DNA of 64,000 nucleotides. Source: Bifidobacterium myosotis. Lineage in GTDB: Bacteria; Actinomycetota; Actinomycetes; Actinomycetales; Bifidobacteriaceae. How positions within the stretch are numbered: position 1 is the first letter of the stretch; the number at the start of each line of letters is the position of its first letter. Below, piece by piece: positions 7,656 through 16,671 of this stretch. The DNA lies in NCBI RefSeq assembly GCF_002259745.1, contig NZ_MWWW01000004.1, positions 62,001 through 126,000 on the forward strand. The letters are read 5' to 3'. The notes under the pieces were generated by a model. That model ran no database searches. It had not been told where the DNA came from and saw nothing but the letters and a program-made list of their open reading frames with translations. The position numbers and the translations under genes are program-made.

Positions 7656-9512
7656 TTACTTCTTCAGTGGGACGTAGATGACGTTGTCGATGAGCTCCTG
7701 GTAGTGCTTGACGATCTGTGCACGACGGGTCTTGAGGCTCGGGGTGAGCATGCCATTGGCCTCGGTGAACTCATCCGGAAGGATCTCGAACTTGCGGATG
7801 GATTCGGCGCGCGAGACGCCTTCGTTGGCCGCGTTCACCGCACGCTCGACTTCGGCATGCACGATCGCGTTGCCAGCCAGTGCGGCCAGATTCGGTTCCG
7901 GCTTGGCACCCTGCGCCTCCAGCCACGCATTGGCGTCGGCGAAGTCCAGCGTCACCAGGGCGGCCACGAACGGCTTCTTGTCTCCGATGACGAGGCACTG
8001 GTTCACCACCGGCGAGGTCATCACGGAAGCCTCCAGCAGACCCGGCGACACGTTCTTGCCGCCGGCGGTGATGATGAGGTCCTTCTTGCGACCGGTGATG
8101 GAGATGAATCCCTCCTCATCGATGTCGCCCAAATCGCCGGTGTGCAGCCAGCCGTCGGTGATCTGCTGCTCGGTGACCTCGGGGTTGTTGTGGTAACCCT
8201 TGCACACCAGCGGCCCCTTGACCACCAGCTCGCCGTCCTCGGCGATGCCCGCCGTGATGCCGCACATCGGCATGCCGATCGTGCCGATGTGGTTGTTCTC
8301 AGGCAGGCTCACGCACACCGGACCGCAGGTTTCGGTCATGCCATAGCCCTCAAGCACCGGCATGCCGATGCCGTTGAAGAAGTGGGAGAGCTCGGAATCC
8401 ATGGGCGCGCCGCCGGTGATGGCGAAATCGGCGTTCGGCCCGAAAATGGTGCGAATCTTCTTGTACACCACCTGCTCGTAGAAGGCGTGGGCGATGCGGC
8501 CGGCCAGCGGAAGCTTCTCGCCACGCTGCTCGGCCTTGGACCATGCACGGGCGTTCTCGGCGGCACGGACGAACATCTTGCCGGCGAACCCGGTGCCGGC
8601 ACGCTGGGATGCGGCGTTGTACACCTTCTCGTACACACGCGGCACAGCGAGCAGCAGCGTGGGACCGAAGGTCTCGAAGTCCTTGACCATGGTCTTCATG
8701 TTGGAGCTCAACGCCAGGGAAATGGTACCGGCGAAGCTGAAGAACTCCATGAACCGGGCGAACACATGGCTCAACGGCAGGAACAGCAGCAGTCGGCGGT
8801 CGGGCCATGCGCCGGCGCGCGGCATGTACTGCAGTGCGGACAGCACGAGGAACGCGAAGTTGCCGTGACTGAGCTCCACGCCCTTCGGCGTGCCAGTGGA
8901 GCCGGACGTGTAAACGATGGTGGCGAGGTCATCGCCATGCGACGCCTCCTTGTACTCCCAGAATTCCGCGTCAGTCACGCTTTCGCCATAGGTCTTGATA
9001 GCGCCAAGGCCTCCGGCCTCGATCACGAACACGTTGCGCAGGGTCGGCACCTCGTCGCGCACGGATTCGATCTTGTCGCGCTGGCCATCGTCCTCCGCAA
9101 TGGCGATGGTCACCTGCGAGTCGTTGAAAATCCAGCTGACCTGGCTGGCGGAGTTGGTCTCGTACACCGGCACAGTGAGCGCGCCGATGGACATGATGGC
9201 GACATCCAAGGCCGCCCATTCCCACCGGGTACGGGACACGATGGCCACCGCATCGCCCTTCTTGACGCCCAGCCCAATCAGACCCTTGGCCAGGCCGATG
9301 ACCATGTCGCGGAACACCTGGGCGCTGTACGGATGCCATGCGCCATCCTCGCCCTTGTATTCGATCATGGCGCCTTCCGGATCGCGCTTGGCACGTCGGT
9401 CGAGCAAATCGAACAGATTGATATCGCTGTCGATCGGCTCCTTAACAGGGTTGGTGAACTGCTTGACAATCGTGGTCTCATTCATTGCCACGTCAGCGAT
9501 GTTTTCGGTCAT
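7656..9512 (-). CDS. fadD: Long-chain fatty acid-CoA ligase (AMP-forming)
   Basis: An ANL-superfamily adenylating enzyme of about 618 residues that activates fatty acids with ATP and CoA. The P-loop IVYTSGSTGTPKGVELSH is followed by EGYGMTETCGP and by the hinge GWLHTGDLGDIDEEGF with ITGRKKDLIITAGGKN. This matches the FAA1/AMP-binding long-chain ligases. The start could be 9512 (MTENIADVAM) or 9485 (MNETTIVKQF); neither has a clear ribosome-binding site. Bifidobacteria lack beta-oxidation as far as is known, so activation of fatty acids for membrane lipid use is the likely role. The gene symbol is approximate. Confidence 0.9.
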   Translation of the reverse strand: MTENIADVAMNETTIVKQFTNPVKEPIDSDINLFDLLDRRAKRDPEGAMIEYKGEDGAWHPYSAQVFRDMVIGLAKGLIGLGVKKGDAVAIVSRTRWEWAALDVAIMSIGALTVPVYETNSASQVSWIFNDSQVTIAIAEDDGQRDKIESVRDEVPTLRNVFVIEAGGLGAIKTYGESVTDAEFWEYKEASHGDDLATIVYTSGSTGTPKGVELSHGNFAFLVLSALQYMPRAGAWPDRRLLLFLPLSHVFARFMEFFSFAGTISLALSSNMKTMVKDFETFGPTLLLAVPRVYEKVYNAASQRAGTGFAGKMFVRAAENARAWSKAEQRGEKLPLAGRIAHAFYEQVVYKKIRTIFGPNADFAITGGAPMDSELSHFFNGIGMPVLEGYGMTETCGPVCVSLPENNHIGTIGMPMCGITAGIAEDGELVVKGPLVCKGYHNNPEVTEQQITDGWLHTGDLGDIDEEGFISITGRKKDLIITAGGKNVSPGLLEASVMTSPVVNQCLVIGDKKPFVAALVTLDFADANAWLEAQGAKPEPNLAALAGNAIVHAEVERAVNAANEGVSRAESIRKFEILPDEFTEANGMLTPSLKTRRAQIVKHYQELIDNVIYVPLKK

Positions 9513-9616
9513 ACATCTATGTAACCGCATCGATGATACAAATGGCCACACAGCCTCGACAATATGGGCAGCCAATGGGCAACCAACCACAGCCGGACGC
9601 CGGGCAGATCTCCATC

Positions 9617-9658
9617 GGTTCCGGCATCGGCTCCTTCGTCGGCTCCGATGCCAGAACC
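9617..9658 (-). terminator. Hairpin downstream of the deoxyribosyltransferase gene
   Basis: Arms of 14 bp with one mismatch (9617-9630 / 9645-9658) follow the stop codon of the leftward deoxyribosyltransferase gene. No T-run is visible, so termination is only a guess. Confidence 0.4.
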
Positions 9659-9686
9659 TGCCAGAATCGACGATCCGGATCCGCCA

Positions 9687-10112
9687 TCAGAACTGGATGT
9701 AGTCGACTTCCTCGTGTTCTCCGGTCTCCAGGAATTTCGCCACGTCCTCAGGACCGGCAAACACCATCTTGACCGCCTGCGCCACCATCAGGTTCACGCG
9801 ATCCATCGGCGTGAGGTTTTCGAAGTAGCCGTACACCGGCAGACCCAACGCATAGGCGTATCCGATTTCGAACATCGTGCCGGGGTCCTCGTCCATGAGG
9901 TTGGCGATCACCGCCCGGGAACTATTGATGCCACGGATATCGTCAGCGAAGCACCCCTCCGGCCCGACGTCCTCGATCTGGCTGGCGAACCGAGGCTTGA
10001 ACAGCCTACGGCCATGCTCCTCCAGCACCTTCTCCAGACGTTCCATACTCGCCGTCTGCTCGGGATCGAAGAACGGACCGGCAACGTAATAGTCATAATC
10101 CTTATCGCTCAT
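9687..10112 (-). CDS. Nucleoside 2-deoxyribosyltransferase
   Basis: A 141-residue enzyme of the family that moves 2-deoxyribose between purine and pyrimidine bases in nucleotide salvage. It starts with YDYYVAGPFF and contains DDIRGINSSRAVIANL and MFEIGYAYALG; the glutamate of this last motif is the expected catalytic nucleophile. Length is typical (about 150). It is a single-gene unit between the acyl-CoA ligase gene and a GNAT gene that are both read the same way, with GGAAG eight bases before the start. Confidence 0.88.
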   Translation of the reverse strand: MSDKDYDYYVAGPFFDPEQTASMERLEKVLEEHGRRLFKPRFASQIEDVGPEGCFADDIRGINSSRAVIANLMDEDPGTMFEIGYAYALGLPVYGYFENLTPMDRVNLMVAQAVKMVFAGPEDVAKFLETGEHEEVDYIQF

Positions 10113-10233
10113 GGCTTCCAGTCATACCGCAGCACCGACGAGCACCGCACGCGTAGTTCGGTGTATGGACAAGATATCACCATGTGAACAATTTCGGGCG
10201 TGTTCCACGGTCTCGTCGCATAATACCCGGCAA

Positions 10234-10638
10234 TCACCCGCGATTGACGATCTGCATGGCACGACCATCCTCCATGAGGTGGAATCCATGACGCTGATAG
10301 AACGGCGCGTTCTTGCTCTCCTCGGGCATGACCTCAAGGAACAGGTAATCGTGGTACTTGGTCTTGACCATCTCCACCAGATGACCACCGACGCCATGGC
10401 CATGGTATGCCGGGTCCACCAGCACCCAGTGCATGTACGCCACCATTTCGGTATCGTCCAACACACGCACCAGCCCCACCAGATGTTCCCCGTCCCATGC
10501 GCTGATGACCGTGTCCGAATGCAGGAGCGCTTTGAACAGACGGTCCGGGTAGTTCGCCGATTCCCATCCGACCGAACGGAACAACGCCTGTACCTGATCG
10601 ACCGTGAATCGTTTGTCTTCCGTGTATTCGATAGCCAT
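10234..10638 (-). CDS. GNAT family N-acetyltransferase
   Basis: A 134-residue acetyl-CoA-dependent acetyltransferase. Motif A is seen as WVLVDPAYHGHGVGGHLVEMV, the acetyl-CoA pyrophosphate loop, and motif B ends APFYQRHGF. The substrate is unknown. An upstream extension to 10794 is open but crosses toward the tRNA, and the start at 10638 is marked by a -10 hexamer TAGTCT (10646-10651) seven bases upstream, so the mRNA is probably leaderless. Context says nothing about its substrate. Confidence 0.8.
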   Translation of the reverse strand: MAIEYTEDKRFTVDQVQALFRSVGWESANYPDRLFKALLHSDTVISAWDGEHLVGLVRVLDDTEMVAYMHWVLVDPAYHGHGVGGHLVEMVKTKYHDYLFLEVMPEESKNAPFYQRHGFHLMEDGRAMQIVNRG

Positions 10639-10817
10639 GCGTCCAAGACTATCCGCATGCGCCTTCCGCATGTCTCCACGGTTCATATGACGGATTGCCT
10701 GCCGTACTGCCATTGGAGGAACGGCGTGAATCGCCCCGCGGCACTCCACGCAGGGAGGAACAGCCCGATTTCCCGCGCATGCCCCGAGCATCACTGCACG
10801 GCGACGGACCGACGCAG

Positions 10818-10890
10818 TGCCCGAGATCGGATTCGAACCGACGACACCCGCTTTAGGAGAGCGGTGCTCTATCCACTGAGCTACCCGGGC
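10818..10890 (-). tRNA. tRNA-Arg (anticodon CCT)
   Basis: A 73-base cloverleaf. The acceptor stem GCCCGGG pairs with CTCGGGC, the D arm is GCTC...GAGC, the anticodon stem is CCGCT/AGCGG with loop CTCCTAA (anticodon CCT), and the T arm carries GGTTCGAATCC. The discriminator base is A. CCA is not encoded. Confidence 0.93.
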
Positions 10891-11217
10891 AACGACGTTC
10901 CATTGTACACGGCCCGTGCCCTAAGCTCGCCGCATATGGCCGAGCGACGTCGCGAAACCGGCGCGACCGTATCGAACACCTTGTGCCGGTTATGTGCGAA
11001 CTCAAGCCGATGCCGCCGGAATACGGCCGATCCGCAAGGCCTGCACGGTACAGTGACAACGCATATGCCGAGCCATGCCGGGCCGACCATGCCGGACCGG
11101 GCCAAGCCGAATAAATCAAGTCGACTAAACCAAGCCAAACGACGGGCATCGGACCATACCGGTGCTCATTGAGCCAAGATGCAACGAACCAGCCGAGACA
11201 CACCGAAGGGAATCGAT
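10891..11217. other. Intergenic region without a recognisable gene
   Basis: About 330 bases between the tRNA-Arg gene and the phosphatase-family gene. It has GCC-rich, low-complexity stretches (repeated GCCGAGCC/GCCGGGCC-like words, about 11070-11110) and no credible open frame. The promoters for both neighbours must lie here. Confidence 0.4.
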
Positions 11218-12336
11218 ATGACGAAACGGGCCACAGCGAACGGCGCTTCAGGAAACAGCCGCGCCGCCGGACGTCCCGCTTCCCGGTCGCCTCGAACACC
11301 ATCATCCGCACGCGGCGGCAACGCCAAAACCACCCGCAAGCCCCATCGGATTCTGGGATTACTAGCGGGACTATGCGCATTTGCGGCCCTGATCTGCACC
11401 GCACTTCGTGCGCTGCCGGGCGACCTGCAGGAACTGCCGTATGTACCGGTCGTCGTGTCCGCCACCCCGTGGTTCGCGCTGATCGCATTGCTCGCACTGC
11501 TGGCGGCAATCGTCTCACGCCGCGTGATCGCCGCACTGATCGCCATCGCCGCAATCGGATTGAACGGCTACTGGCAGTATCCGTTCTTCTACTCCCCCAC
11601 GCCACTGGTGCAGGCCGCACAGAACGCGGTGGCCGCGGCCGAGCCGGACACCACCGACGGGTTCGCCCGCGTGATGACCTTCAACGTGTACAAGGGGCAG
11701 GCCGACCCGCAGGTTATCGTGAATCTGGTGAGCGACCAGCGCGTGGAGGTGCTGGCACTGCAGGAAACCACCGATGACTTCGTCAAACGGCTCAAGCAGG
11801 CCGGCATCGAGCATTACCTGCCGTATTCGCAGGTCTCCTCATCCGACGGCGTGTTCGGCAACGGCCTGTGGTCGGCCACACCGCTGACCGAGCCGGCCGA
11901 TGACGATGTGAACTCCAGCGCATCGTTCATGCCCGGCGGCACGGTGGATCTGGGCGGCAATCAGATTCGATTCGTCTCCGTGCACACGACGGCGCCGGTA
12001 CCGGGACACTGGCGCAAATGGAAGCGCTCCCTGGATGAACTGGGCTTGATGCGCGGGCACACCGACGTCCGCTACATCTTCATGGGCGATTTCAACGCCA
12101 CGTACGACCACACGCCGTTCCGCGAGTTCCTGGGCGACCGGTTCCAGGACGCCACACGCGAATCCGGTCACGGGTTCACGTTCTCATGGCCGACGAACCG
12201 CACCGGCATACCGATGTTCGCCGGCATCGACCATGTGGTGCTGGATCAGGGCATGACGGCCGGCCAGTGCAAAGTGGTGCAGGTGGAGGGTTCCGACCAC
12301 GCCGCGCTGCTGGCTACCGTGGATGTGACGCGGTAG
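11218..12336 (+). CDS. Membrane-anchored endonuclease/exonuclease/phosphatase family protein
   Basis: A 372-residue protein. A basic, serine/arginine-rich cytoplasmic start (1-42) is followed by about three hydrophobic helices (43-125). The extracellular-type catalytic domain follows (about 145-372), with VMTFNVYKGQ, LALQET, FMGDFNATYDH and a final GSDHAALLATV. These are the metal-binding Asn/Glu/Asp and catalytic His motifs of the EEP superfamily, which cleaves phosphodiesters in DNA, RNA or lipids. The start at 11218 has GAAGGGAA upstream; an ATG 13 codons earlier has none. The substrate is unknown. Confidence 0.85.
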   Translation: MTKRATANGASGNSRAAGRPASRSPRTPSSARGGNAKTTRKPHRILGLLAGLCAFAALICTALRALPGDLQELPYVPVVVSATPWFALIALLALLAAIVSRRVIAALIAIAAIGLNGYWQYPFFYSPTPLVQAAQNAVAAAEPDTTDGFARVMTFNVYKGQADPQVIVNLVSDQRVEVLALQETTDDFVKRLKQAGIEHYLPYSQVSSSDGVFGNGLWSATPLTEPADDDVNSSASFMPGGTVDLGGNQIRFVSVHTTAPVPGHWRKWKRSLDELGLMRGHTDVRYIFMGDFNATYDHTPFREFLGDRFQDATRESGHGFTFSWPTNRTGIPMFAGIDHVVLDQGMTAGQCKVVQVEGSDHAALLATVDVTR

Positions 12337-12374
12337 CGACACCATAGCGCCCCACGCCAGAAGCCCGCCATCAA

Positions 12375-13343
12375 TCAGAAGCCCAGACGGGTGCGGCCGA
12401 ACTGGTCGAGCCAGCGTAGGATCGCGCCTTCGCGCAGGGCCCACGGGCAAATCTCGACCTCTTGGATGTTGAGTGCCTTCATGATCTCGTCGGCCACGAC
12501 GGCGCCGCCCACGATTTGCATCGTGCGTTCCGGGGTGATGCCGGGCAGGGCGACGCGCTGCTCGGGCGCAATCGCCGCAAGACGGGGAATCCAATCCTCA
12601 AGCTGCTCGCGGGTCATGAACCACGTATCCTCGCGGCCGGGCTGGCGAATCACGGCACCGCACAGGCGTGCAAGGGAGCGGAAGGTCTTGGACGTGCCCA
12701 CCGCATGATTCGGGTGCTTGGACTGCGGGAACACCTTGACCATCGGCTCCAGAATGCCGCGCACGCCCTTGCGCACCTCCTCCAGCTCCTCCGGCGTGGC
12801 GACGCCCGCGGGAAGGAACTCGGTGGTGACGCGTCCGGCGCCGGCCGGCACGGACAGGGCCACTGTAGGCTCCTCGTCGGAGCCCATCGCCACCTCAAGC
12901 GATCCGCCGCCGATGTCCAGCACGAGCAACCGTCCGGCGTCCCAGCCATACCAGCGTCGCGCGGCGAGGAAGGTCAGACGGGCCTCGTCGGTACCGGACA
13001 GCACGGTGACGCCCTGGCCGATGCGCTCCTCGATCTTGTGAATCACCTTGTTGCCGTTCGGCGCCTCCCGCAATGCGGACGTGGCCATGGCCAGCAGCTG
13101 GGTGATCTCATACTCCTCGGCAAGTCTCATGCACTGGTCAATGGCCTCGAGAATCGCCTCGACGCCGGCCTTCTTGATGGAGCCGTCCTCCTTGAGGTAC
13201 TTCATCAGTCGCACGGTGGATTTGGTGCTGGCCTCCGGATCGGGGCGTGCGCCGGGAGCGGCGTCCACGATGAGCATATGGATGGTGTTGGAACCGATAT
13301 CGAGCACACCGAGTCGCGTGGTGTGGGAACGCAAATTGACCAT
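12375..13343 (-). CDS. Ppx/GppA family phosphatase
   Basis: A 322-residue ASKHA-fold phosphatase acting on polyphosphate or guanosine pentaphosphate. It shows the phosphate-1 motif LGVLDIGSNTIHMLIVD (about residues 11-27), LSGTDEARLTF and the second phosphate motif LVLDIGGGSLEVAMGSD. It lacks the C-terminal HD-like domain of long E. coli homologues and resembles the short actinobacterial Ppx1/2 type. The start at 13343 has TCAAGGAT upstream. It may lower polyphosphate or (p)ppGpp, but the sequence does not tell which. Confidence 0.9.
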   Translation of the reverse strand: MVNLRSHTTRLGVLDIGSNTIHMLIVDAAPGARPDPEASTKSTVRLMKYLKEDGSIKKAGVEAILEAIDQCMRLAEEYEITQLLAMATSALREAPNGNKVIHKIEERIGQGVTVLSGTDEARLTFLAARRWYGWDAGRLLVLDIGGGSLEVAMGSDEEPTVALSVPAGAGRVTTEFLPAGVATPEELEEVRKGVRGILEPMVKVFPQSKHPNHAVGTSKTFRSLARLCGAVIRQPGREDTWFMTREQLEDWIPRLAAIAPEQRVALPGITPERTMQIVGGAVVADEIMKALNIQEVEICPWALREGAILRWLDQFGRTRLGF

Positions 13344-13441
13344 AATCCTTGACCTTAGCACCTACCGGCGGCGCGGATGGCCCGAGCGGTTCCGCACCGC
13401 CGCCGAACCCGGCCTAGCAGGGCTCCGTCGATACCCTCCCC

Positions 13442-14650
13442 TCAGCCGAGCTGCGCGACGAACCGGCCGAGGCGCTCCAGCCCCTCGGTGAGCGCCTCGC
13501 GCGAGGCCGCATAGCTCAGACGCACATGCGTATCCGCCGTGGCGGCGCCGAAGTCACGGCCTGGCGTCAACGCCACATGGGCCTCGTCCAACGCTCGCTC
13601 GCAGAACGTCCACGCATCCAATCCGGTGCGCTCGATGTTGAAATAGGCGTAGAACGCGCCATTCGGCTCCACCTCGACCGGCAGGCCGATGCGCTTGAGA
13701 CCATCGATGACAATGCGGCGACGGGCCAACAGCTCCTGCCGTCGGGCCTCGCACTCCGCAAGGCTTTCCTCGGTGAAGCAGGCAAGCGCCGCGTGCTGGG
13801 TTGGCGTGTGCGCGCACAGGTAGTAGTTGGTGGCCAGATCGTCCACCGCCTCAAGCACGGTGGGGTCGTCCGGCAGAATCGCCCAGCCGAGCCGCCAGCC
13901 GGTCATGCCGAAGAACTTGGAGAAGCTGTTGCATACGATGGCGCCCGGATCGCAGGCGAGCACGGATCTGACCTCGGTGCCGTCCGGTTCGCGATCGGCG
14001 AGATCGAGGTAGGTCTCGTCCACGATGCGCCAGGCGCGACGTTCGGCAGCCAAACGGCAGACCTCGTCCAGTACGGCGAAATCGATGGTGGTGCCGGTGG
14101 GGTTCGATGGCGAGGTGATCATCACGGCTTTGGTCCTGTCCGTCCAATACCGCCTGCACAACTCGGCGTTGAGGTGGAACCGTGTGGCCGCGGAAGTGGG
14201 GACGTCGATCACGTTGCCCTCGAAGGAGCGCACCAGTTCACGGTTGCACGGATAGGACGGGTCGGCCACGATCACGTCGTCACCGGTATCCACGGTGAGG
14301 GCGGTGGCGAGCAGCAGGGCCGCCGAACCGCCGGCGGTCACACAGATGCGTTTGGGATCGATGTCGAGGTCATGCCGTTCGCGGTAGAAATCGGCGATGG
14401 CCTGACGCAGTTCGGGCAGGCCCATGGCCGCGGTGTACGGCAGCGCGCGGCCGTCATACTGTTCGCGCATGGCGTCGCGCACGGCGGGCGGCGCACCGAA
14501 ATCCGGCTCGCCAAGACTCAACTTGATGACGCTGATGCCGTGGGCAATCATGGTGTCCGCCTTCTCGCCGAACACCATGGCGCGGAAGGGATTAATCTCG
14601 CGCGCACGGCGGGACATGACCGGGAGCTGCTGCACTGCTTCGTTTTCCAT
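13442..14650 (-). CDS. Pyridoxal-phosphate-dependent aminotransferase (class I/II)
   Basis: A 402-residue fold-type I aminotransferase. The signature CNSFSKFFGMTGWRLGW carries the lysine that binds pyridoxal phosphate, at roughly residue 245. Upstream lie ITSPSNPTGT and the substrate arginine region VRLSYAASRE near the end. It groups with AspC/AlaT-like enzymes. The amino donor and acceptor cannot be decided. It is a single gene, read away from the Gfo/Idh/MocA oxidoreductase. Confidence 0.9.
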   Translation of the reverse strand: MENEAVQQLPVMSRRAREINPFRAMVFGEKADTMIAHGISVIKLSLGEPDFGAPPAVRDAMREQYDGRALPYTAAMGLPELRQAIADFYRERHDLDIDPKRICVTAGGSAALLLATALTVDTGDDVIVADPSYPCNRELVRSFEGNVIDVPTSAATRFHLNAELCRRYWTDRTKAVMITSPSNPTGTTIDFAVLDEVCRLAAERRAWRIVDETYLDLADREPDGTEVRSVLACDPGAIVCNSFSKFFGMTGWRLGWAILPDDPTVLEAVDDLATNYYLCAHTPTQHAALACFTEESLAECEARRQELLARRRIVIDGLKRIGLPVEVEPNGAFYAYFNIERTGLDAWTFCERALDEAHVALTPGRDFGAATADTHVRLSYAASREALTEGLERLGRFVAQLG

Positions 14651-14843
14651 ATCTCGGTTCTATCCGCCTGTTGGGACAAGGTCCACGGCCGGGTACGGCG
14701 AAGTCCGCCGCAAGCGCAGTAAGGGGTCACGGCAAGACTCGCGACGACGCCCACAATACGCACAGCACGGTTCATAGCAAGATCAGAGGCAATCCCTTCC
14801 CCTGACCTCCTAATCATCAATTCCCCTATAATCATCAGTGAGT

Positions 14844-14933
14844 ATGTCAATTGATTGGACCAAAATCGAAACCGATGATTCCCGGCATTCAATCCCGGCA
14901 TCCCGGTTCCGGCATTCAAGGAGGAATACATGA
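14844..14933 (+). CDS. Candidate 29-codon leader ORF ahead of the oxidoreductase gene
   Basis: This short frame begins MSIDWTKIETDDSRH and its stop overlaps the next start as ATGA. A TATAAT box (14827-14832) ends eleven bases before its ATG, so it would be read almost leaderless, and the AAGGAGG ribosome-binding site of the oxidoreductase lies inside it. It could couple translation of the next gene. It may equally be chance. Confidence 0.35.
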   Translation: MSIDWTKIETDDSRHSIPASRFRHSRRNT

Positions 14934-15985
14934 GCAGGTTCAATGGCAGACGCGCCGAATTCGAGGCCAGTGGAGCGCGAATCAACGTCGCGATCCTGGG
15001 TGCTGGACGCATCGCCCACACCATGGCCGACACCCTGTCCAGGATGGCCGGGGACTCCCGATACGCTTCATGGATTCACCCGTATGCGGTGGCCGCGCGT
15101 GACGCGGACCGCGCCCGAGCGTTCGCGGACCAGTGGAATCTGGACAAGTCGTACGGCTCATACGAGGAGCTGGCCGAGGACCCGGACGTGGATCTGGTGT
15201 ATATCGCCACTCCGCACAGCCTGCATGCCGAGCAGGCGATCCTGTGCATGAAGGCCGGCAAGAACGTGCTGGTGGAGAAGTCGTTCACCGCCAATGCGGC
15301 GCAGGCCCGTGAGGCACTGGCCGTAGCCAAGGAGACCGGCCTGCTGTGCACCGAGGCCATCTGGACGCGGTACATGCCCAGCCGGTCCCTGATCAACGGC
15401 ATCATCGATTCCGGTGAAATCGGCGAGGTCAGGTCGGCGAGCGCCAACCTGTGCTATCCGGTGGCCGACAAGGCGCGCATGACCGATCCGGCCTGCGCGG
15501 GCGGCGCGCTGCTGGACGTGGGCGTCTATCCGCTGAACTTCCTTGACATGGCCGTGGGCGCCGATCACGGGCGTACGCTCGATCGCTTCGACACCTCGAT
15601 GACGCCATGGGAGACCGGCGTGGACGCGCAGAACTCCACCACGCTGTACTACGACGACGGCACGATGGCTGTGTCCTCCAGCTCGATGCTGGCGGCCTCC
15701 GATCGCGGCGGATACGTCTGGGGCACCGAGGGCTATCTGGTGGTGCGGAACATCAACAACCCCGAGGGAATCGACGTATACGACGGCGACCACCGGCTGG
15801 TACGCCACGTTGATGTTCCCGCACAACTGACCGGTTATGAGTACGAAGTGGCGGACGCCGCCGAAGCGCTGCTGGACGGCAAGATCGAATGCTCGGCGAT
15901 GCCCCATGCGGACACCATCCGCATCATGGAGCTCATGGATGCGATTCGCGACCGTTGGGGTCTGAAGTTCCCGTTTGAGCGGTGA
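14930..15985 (+). CDS. Gfo/Idh/MocA family oxidoreductase
   Basis: A 351-residue NAD(P)-dependent sugar or cyclitol dehydrogenase-like enzyme. The Rossmann motif INVAILGAGRIAHTMAD (about residues 22-38), then VYIATPHSLHAEQ and VLVEKSFT form the N-terminal domain. GALLDVGVYPLNF, with the conserved glycine-tyrosine region, begins the C-terminal domain. It has a strong ribosome-binding site (AAGGAGG). The substrate is unknown. Its 3' end overlaps the convergent vsr gene by 53 bp. Confidence 0.88.
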   Translation: MSRFNGRRAEFEASGARINVAILGAGRIAHTMADTLSRMAGDSRYASWIHPYAVAARDADRARAFADQWNLDKSYGSYEELAEDPDVDLVYIATPHSLHAEQAILCMKAGKNVLVEKSFTANAAQAREALAVAKETGLLCTEAIWTRYMPSRSLINGIIDSGEIGEVRSASANLCYPVADKARMTDPACAGGALLDVGVYPLNFLDMAVGADHGRTLDRFDTSMTPWETGVDAQNSTTLYYDDGTMAVSSSSMLAASDRGGYVWGTEGYLVVRNINNPEGIDVYDGDHRLVRHVDVPAQLTGYEYEVADAAEALLDGKIECSAMPHADTIRIMELMDAIRDRWGLKFPFER

Positions 15986-16601
15986 GGCGCCGCCCGTCTT
16001 CGGGAGCTTCGGCGTTTTCGAGGTCTCCGGGGGCTCCTGCGTTTTCGGGGCCTGCTGGGCCTCCTGCGTTTTCGGCGCGTTCGGAGTCTCTGGAAACTCC
16101 GGCGTTTTCGACACCTTCAGGTGTTTCGAGAGCTTTGGCGTTTTCAGGAGCTTCGACATTTTCAGCGTCTCCGACAATCTGGTCATACAGCCGCGCGAGC
16201 CTGTCCGCCCGCGCGGCCTTCGTCAATTCACATTCCCATACGGTGATCACCCGCCAGCCAGCCGTCTCCAGCGCGGTATGTTGTGCGAGGTCCCGTTCAT
16301 GGTTGCGCATGAGCTTGGCCTGCCAGAATTCCACATTCGATTTGGGCATGGAGTGTTTCGCGCACCCCTCGTGCATGTGCCAGAAGCATCCGTTGACGAA
16401 CACGACGGTGCGGTATTTGGGCAGTACCACGTCCGGGTGGCCCGGATACCGCTTGTCGTTCTTCCGGAATCGCAGGCCACGCCGGAACAGGTAGCTGCGC
16501 ACCAGCACCTCGATCGAGGTGTCCTTGCCGCGAATGTGCGACATGGTATAGGAACGGGTGCCCCTCTCGTATTTCTCCGACTGCTGTTTCCTGCGATTCA
16601 C
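15933..16601 (-). CDS. vsr: Very short patch repair endonuclease with repetitive C-terminal tail
   Basis: Vsr nicks beside T:G mismatches made when 5-methylcytosine deaminates. The core shows MSHIRGKDTSIE, YPGHPDVVLPKYRTVVFVNG, CFWHMHEGC and a final WECEL, matching the catalytic aspartate and histidines and the zinc site of E. coli Vsr. The start is probably GTG at 16601, seven bases after a TAGTGT -10 hexamer; no ribosome-binding site exists. After the about 135-residue core comes a tail of about 85 residues built from repeats such as ENAEAPE and ENAGAPG, which runs over the end of the neighbouring gene. No cytosine methylase is seen in the window. Confidence 0.85.
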   Translation of the reverse strand: MNRRKQQSEKYERGTRSYTMSHIRGKDTSIEVLVRSYLFRRGLRFRKNDKRYPGHPDVVLPKYRTVVFVNGCFWHMHEGCAKHSMPKSNVEFWQAKLMRNHERDLAQHTALETAGWRVITVWECELTKAARADRLARLYDQIVGDAENVEAPENAKALETPEGVENAGVSRDSERAENAGGPAGPENAGAPGDLENAEAPEDGRRLTAQTGTSDPNGRESHP

Positions 16602-16671
16602 ATCCCCCACACTACCGTGCGTCTCAACCGAGCGGATCATGCAGAACGCCGTTGGCTCTATAATCCCGGTT

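Noticed and set aside
7704..9524. 606-codon plus-strand frame opposite the acyl-CoA ligase gene
   Set aside because: Mirror frame of a clear AMP-binding enzyme; histidine/arginine-rich composition without any domain.
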